From: Streptosporangiaceae bacterium
GTDB taxonomy: Bacteria > Actinomycetota > Actinomycetes > Streptosporangiales > Streptosporangiaceae
Direction: 5' to 3'
Length of the DNA: 8,239 nucleotides
Assembly (NCBI GenBank): GCA_030040475.1
Contig: JASHTQ010000534.1
Coordinates: 1-8,239, forward strand
The notes below the pieces were generated by a model. It ran no database searches. It was given only the letters and a program-made list of their open reading frames with translations, and was not told the origin of the DNA. The translations under genes and the position numbers were made by a program. This document shows positions 6,192-8,239 of the stretch, piece after piece; the stretch's first letter is position 1; every line of letters begins with the position of its first letter.

Positions 6192-7148
6192 ATGCCGCGG
6201 AATCCTGAGGAACTCTACGAGCTGGGTCCGGCCGCGCCCGACGTCGCGGACGCGCCGCTCCTGCACTACCTGGAGGGCTTCATCGACGCGGGCAACGCGG
6301 GCCGCCTGCTCGCCGAGCACCTGGTGCGCAATTTCCCGCACGAGACCGTGGCCCGGTTCGACGTCGACAGGCTGATCGACTACCGGTCCCGGCGGCCGAT
6401 CATGACCTATGACAGCAACCACTGGGAGAGCTACGAGCCGCCCGAGCTGAGCCTGTACCTGCTGCGCGACCCCGGCGGGCGGCCCTTCACGCTGCTGACG
6501 GGGCCGGAGCCCGATCACGAATGGCACCTGTTCACCGAGGCAGTGCTCGCCGTCACCGCGCGGCTGGGCCTCGGCCCCGCGATCGGCTTCCTCGGCATCC
6601 CGGCCGGCACGCCGCACACCCGCCCGCTCGGCGTGATCGCGCACGCCACCCGCGAGGGCCTGGTCAGCGGGCATCAGCGGCTGCCGAACAGGATCCAGCT
6701 GCCGGGCAGCGCCCCCGCCCTGCTCGAGCTGCGCCTGGGCGAGGCGGGCAGGGACGCGCTCGGCTTCGCCGTGCAGGTACCGCACTACCTGGCCCAGGCC
6801 GTCTACCCGCCGGCCGCGCTGGCGCTGCTCGGCGCCGTCACCACCTCGACCGGGCTGGACCTGCCCGACGCCGAGCTCCGCGAGGCGGCCGAGCGCACGA
6901 ACGAGGCGATCGAGCGGCAGGTCGCGGAGTCCGCGGAGGTCGCCGAGCTGGTCCGCGCGCTCGAGCAGCAGTACGACACCGCGGCCGAGACCTCGCCGGA
7001 CGAGGCAGACGCGGGCGGCCTGCTGTCCGACGGCGAGACGATGCCGACCGCCGACGAGCTCGCGGCCCAGTTCGAGCGGTTCCTGGCCGAGCATCAGGGC
7101 CGGACCGACCCGCCCGGCCCCCCGGGTCCTCCCGGGTCTCCCGACCGC
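6192..7148 (+). CDS. PAC2 family protein (proteasome assembly chaperone-like), 3' end unresolved
   Basis: Translation from ATG 6192 gives MPRNPEELYELGP, then LLHYLEGFIDAGNAGRLLAEHL, ARFDVDRLIDYRSRRPIMTYD, LTGPEPDHEWHLFTEAVLAV, FLGIPAGTPHTRPLGVIAHA, LPGSAPALLELRLGEAG, FAVQVPHYLAQAVYPPAAL and the terminal PTADELAAQFERFLAEHQG. The order and motifs match actinobacterial PAC2-family proteins (Pfam PF09754), usually about 290-320 aa. The biochemical role of the bacterial members is unsettled; a link to proteasome assembly is by homology. Recognisable homology ends at residue 303 (base 7100). No stop codon follows: the frame continues through a Pro/Gly-rich tail and then antisense through the peptidase gene to the window edge. 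The end given here is simply the base before the peptidase stop. The start lies 30 nt after the ATPase stop in the same frame, with no clear Shine-Dalgarno. The ATG sits inside a GATTCC/GGAATC inverted repeat (6170-6175, 6199-6204). ATG 6188 is out of frame and stops at once. Confidence 0.8.
7107..7138. terminator. GC-rich hairpin region between convergent PAC2 and peptidase genes
   Basis: GACCCG at 7107-7112 can pair with CGGGTC at 7123-7128 or its second copy at 7133-7138. The CCCGGG blocks at 7121-7126 and 7131-7136 can also pair across a 4-nt loop. The two copies are part of a near-perfect 10-bp tandem repeat (CCCGGGTCCT, CCCGGGTCTC). Lying 11 nt before the peptidase stop codon, it could terminate both convergent transcripts, although no T tract is present on either side. 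The repeat is also a plausible site of replication slippage or sequencing error. Confidence 0.35.
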
Positions 7149-8239
7149 TTACCCGACGGCGACCAGCTCGCGCGTGGTGTTGTTGAGCCGCTCGAAGCCG
7201 TCGGCGGTGCAGACCACGATGTCCTCGATCCTGGCGCCGTGCGGCCCCGGGTAGATCCCCGGCTCCACGGAGAACGCCATGCCGGGCTCGAGCGGCTCGC
7301 GGTTGCCCGCCACGATGTACGGGTCCTCGTGCACCTCGAGCCCGATCCCGTGCCCGGTCCGGTGGATGAACGCCTCGCCGTAGCCGGCCTCGGTGATGGG
7401 CTCGCGCGCCGCCGCGTCGACCGACTCCGCGCTCACCCCAGGCCGCACGGCGGCGCAGGCCGCCTCCTGGGCGTCGAAGAGCACCGAGTAGTAGGCGGTG
7501 AACTCCTCAGCCGGCGTGCCGATCGCGTAGGTCCGGGTGCTGTCCGAGCAGTACCCGGAGGGCATCGTGCCGCCGATGTCCACCACCACGGCGTCGCCGT
7601 CCTGCAGGACCCGGTCGGAGACCTCATGGTGCGGGCTCGCCGCGTTCGGGCCGGACGCGACGATCACGAAATCGACGGCGGCATGGCCCTCGGCCAGGAT
7701 CGCCTCGGTGATCAGCGCGCCGACGGCCCGCTCGGTCTGCCCGCGGCGCAGCCAGCCGGGGACGCGCGCGTGCACCCGGTCGATGGCCGCGCCCGCCTCC
7801 CGCAGCGCCGCGACCTCGGCGGCGCTCTTCCTGATCCGCAGCGGGCGCAGCGCGCTGGAGGCCAGCGCCAGCCGGACCCTTGGCAGCTCGTCGCGGAACC
7901 TGAGCACGAACAGCGCCCACATCCGGTCCGAGAGGCCGACGGCGCGGCCGCCTCCGGCCAGCCCGAGACCGCCGGCGACCATCCGGAACGGATCGTCCGT
8001 CTCCTCCCACGCAATGATCTCCAGGTCGAGCGCGCCGGCCGGCGACGCCTTCGCCGCGGCCAGTTCCAGCCGCGGCACGTACAGCGCAGGATCGCCGTCC
8101 GCGGGGATCGCCAGGCAGGTCAGGCGCTCGAGTTGCTTGGCGTCGTAGCCGACGACGTACCTCAGGTCCGGGCCTGGAGTCAGCAGCACGGCGTCGAGTT
8201 CGGCCGCGCGCACGGCGGCGCGCACCGCCTTGAGCCGGT
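7149..8239 (-). CDS. M24 family metallopeptidase (Xaa-Pro dipeptidase/aminopeptidase type), 5' end outside window
   Basis: The protein runs from the window edge to a TAA at 7151-7149. The GTG at 8225 is probably internal: upstream codons in frame (Arg-Leu-Lys-Ala) remain coding-like and relatives have such residues before ELDAVLLTPGPDLRYVVGY, so the true start lies beyond base 8239. Counted from that GTG, 358 residues are visible. The N-terminal creatinase-like domain spans about 1-135; the pita-bread catalytic domain follows. The five expected metal ligands are all present: Asp216 in VVVDIGGT, Asp228 in YCSDSTRT, His292 in RTGHGIGLEVHEDP, Glu321 in FSVEPGIYPG and Glu334 in ARIEDIVV. A further His pair (199-200, SPHHEVSD) fits the substrate-binding region. 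It should be a cytoplasmic, two-metal peptidase that removes residues N-terminal to proline in peptides; exact specificity cannot be read from sequence. It has no visible signal peptide in the part shown. The gene converges on PAC2, and its lack of TTA, CTA and TCA codons leaves the opposite strand open. Confidence 0.93.
   Translation of the reverse strand, partial: RLKAVRAAVRAAELDAVLLTPGPDLRYVVGYDAKQLERLTCLAIPADGDPALYVPRLELAAAKASPAGALDLEIIAWEETDDPFRMVAGGLGLAGGGRAVGLSDRMWALFVLRFRDELPRVRLALASSALRPLRIRKSAAEVAALREAGAAIDRVHARVPGWLRRGQTERAVGALITEAILAEGHAAVDFVIVASGPNAASPHHEVSDRVLQDGDAVVVDIGGTMPSGYCSDSTRTYAIGTPAEEFTAYYSVLFDAQEAACAAVRPGVSAESVDAAAREPITEAGYGEAFIHRTGHGIGLEVHEDPYIVAGNREPLEPGMAFSVEPGIYPGPHGARIEDIVVCTADGFERLNNTTRELVAVG

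Noticed and set aside
4860..7094. A 744-codon open frame on the minus strand opposite the ATPase and PAC2 genes
   Set aside because: It is in codon register with the real plus-strand genes and exists because those genes lack TTA, CTA and TCA codons. Its translation is rich in Arg, Gly and Val with no recognisable domain.
6521..7186. A 221-codon plus-strand open frame overlapping PAC2
   Set aside because: It is the other plus-strand frame of the PAC2 gene, is dominated by Arg/Ala/Gly, and has no family motifs, whereas the 6192 frame matches PAC2 throughout.
7152..8239. A genuine C-terminal extension of PAC2 encoded antisense to the peptidase
   Set aside because: The tail has no domain, is in codon register with the peptidase, and is open for the same compositional reason as the other antisense frames.

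Overview
The window is very GC-rich (by eye about 70% or more), with G/C-ending codons throughout and no insertion sequence, tRNA, rRNA or CRISPR array that I can see. It reads as chromosomal DNA of a high-GC actinomycete. Gene content agrees: an MsiK/UgpC-type sugar-ABC ATPase, an actinobacterial PAC2 protein, a large ATPase-TPR-LuxR regulator and an Lrp/AsnC regulator. I cannot name the genus.

Layout. (1) 1-594 (+): the 3' end of a large protein with beta-sandwich C-terminal modules, best matched in memory to actinobacterial GH38 alpha-mannosidase-like enzymes. (2) 643-3192 (+): an 849-aa STAND-type ATPase/TPR/LuxR regulator 48 nt downstream. (3) 3193-3468: a non-coding stretch with three short dyads, a duplicated sequence pair and two strong hairpins, leading into (4) 3469-4335 (+), a 288-aa protein resembling only the N-terminal half of an acyl-CoA synthetase (ANL superfamily) and lacking the ATP-binding and catalytic motifs. 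(5) 4352-4792 (-): an Lrp/AsnC regulator, convergent with (4). (6) 4926-6161 (+): the MsiK/UgpC-like ATPase, divergent from (5) across a 133-nt promoter region with an AT-rich dyad. (7) from 6192 (+): a PAC2-family protein whose recognisable homology ends near 7100 but whose reading frame has no stop anywhere in the window. (8) 7149-8239 (-): an M24 metallopeptidase (Xaa-Pro dipeptidase type), convergent with (7), its start lying outside the window.

How they may work together: carbohydrate use is the most plausible shared theme on the left (glycosidase-like protein plus LuxR regulator) and for the shared sugar-ABC ATPase. The Lrp/AsnC protein may control itself and the ATPase from the shared intergenic region. 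PAC2 is probably co-transcribed with the ATPase (30-nt gap). These links are inference from position only.

I found no convincing new multi-gene system. The points most worth checking are the motif-less half ANL protein with its structured leader, and the PAC2 gene with no stop codon before it runs antisense through the peptidase gene. Automated gene callers are likely to miss the latter. Several very long open frames on the opposite strand lie in codon register with real genes and reflect the absence of TTA/CTA/TCA codons rather than extra genes.
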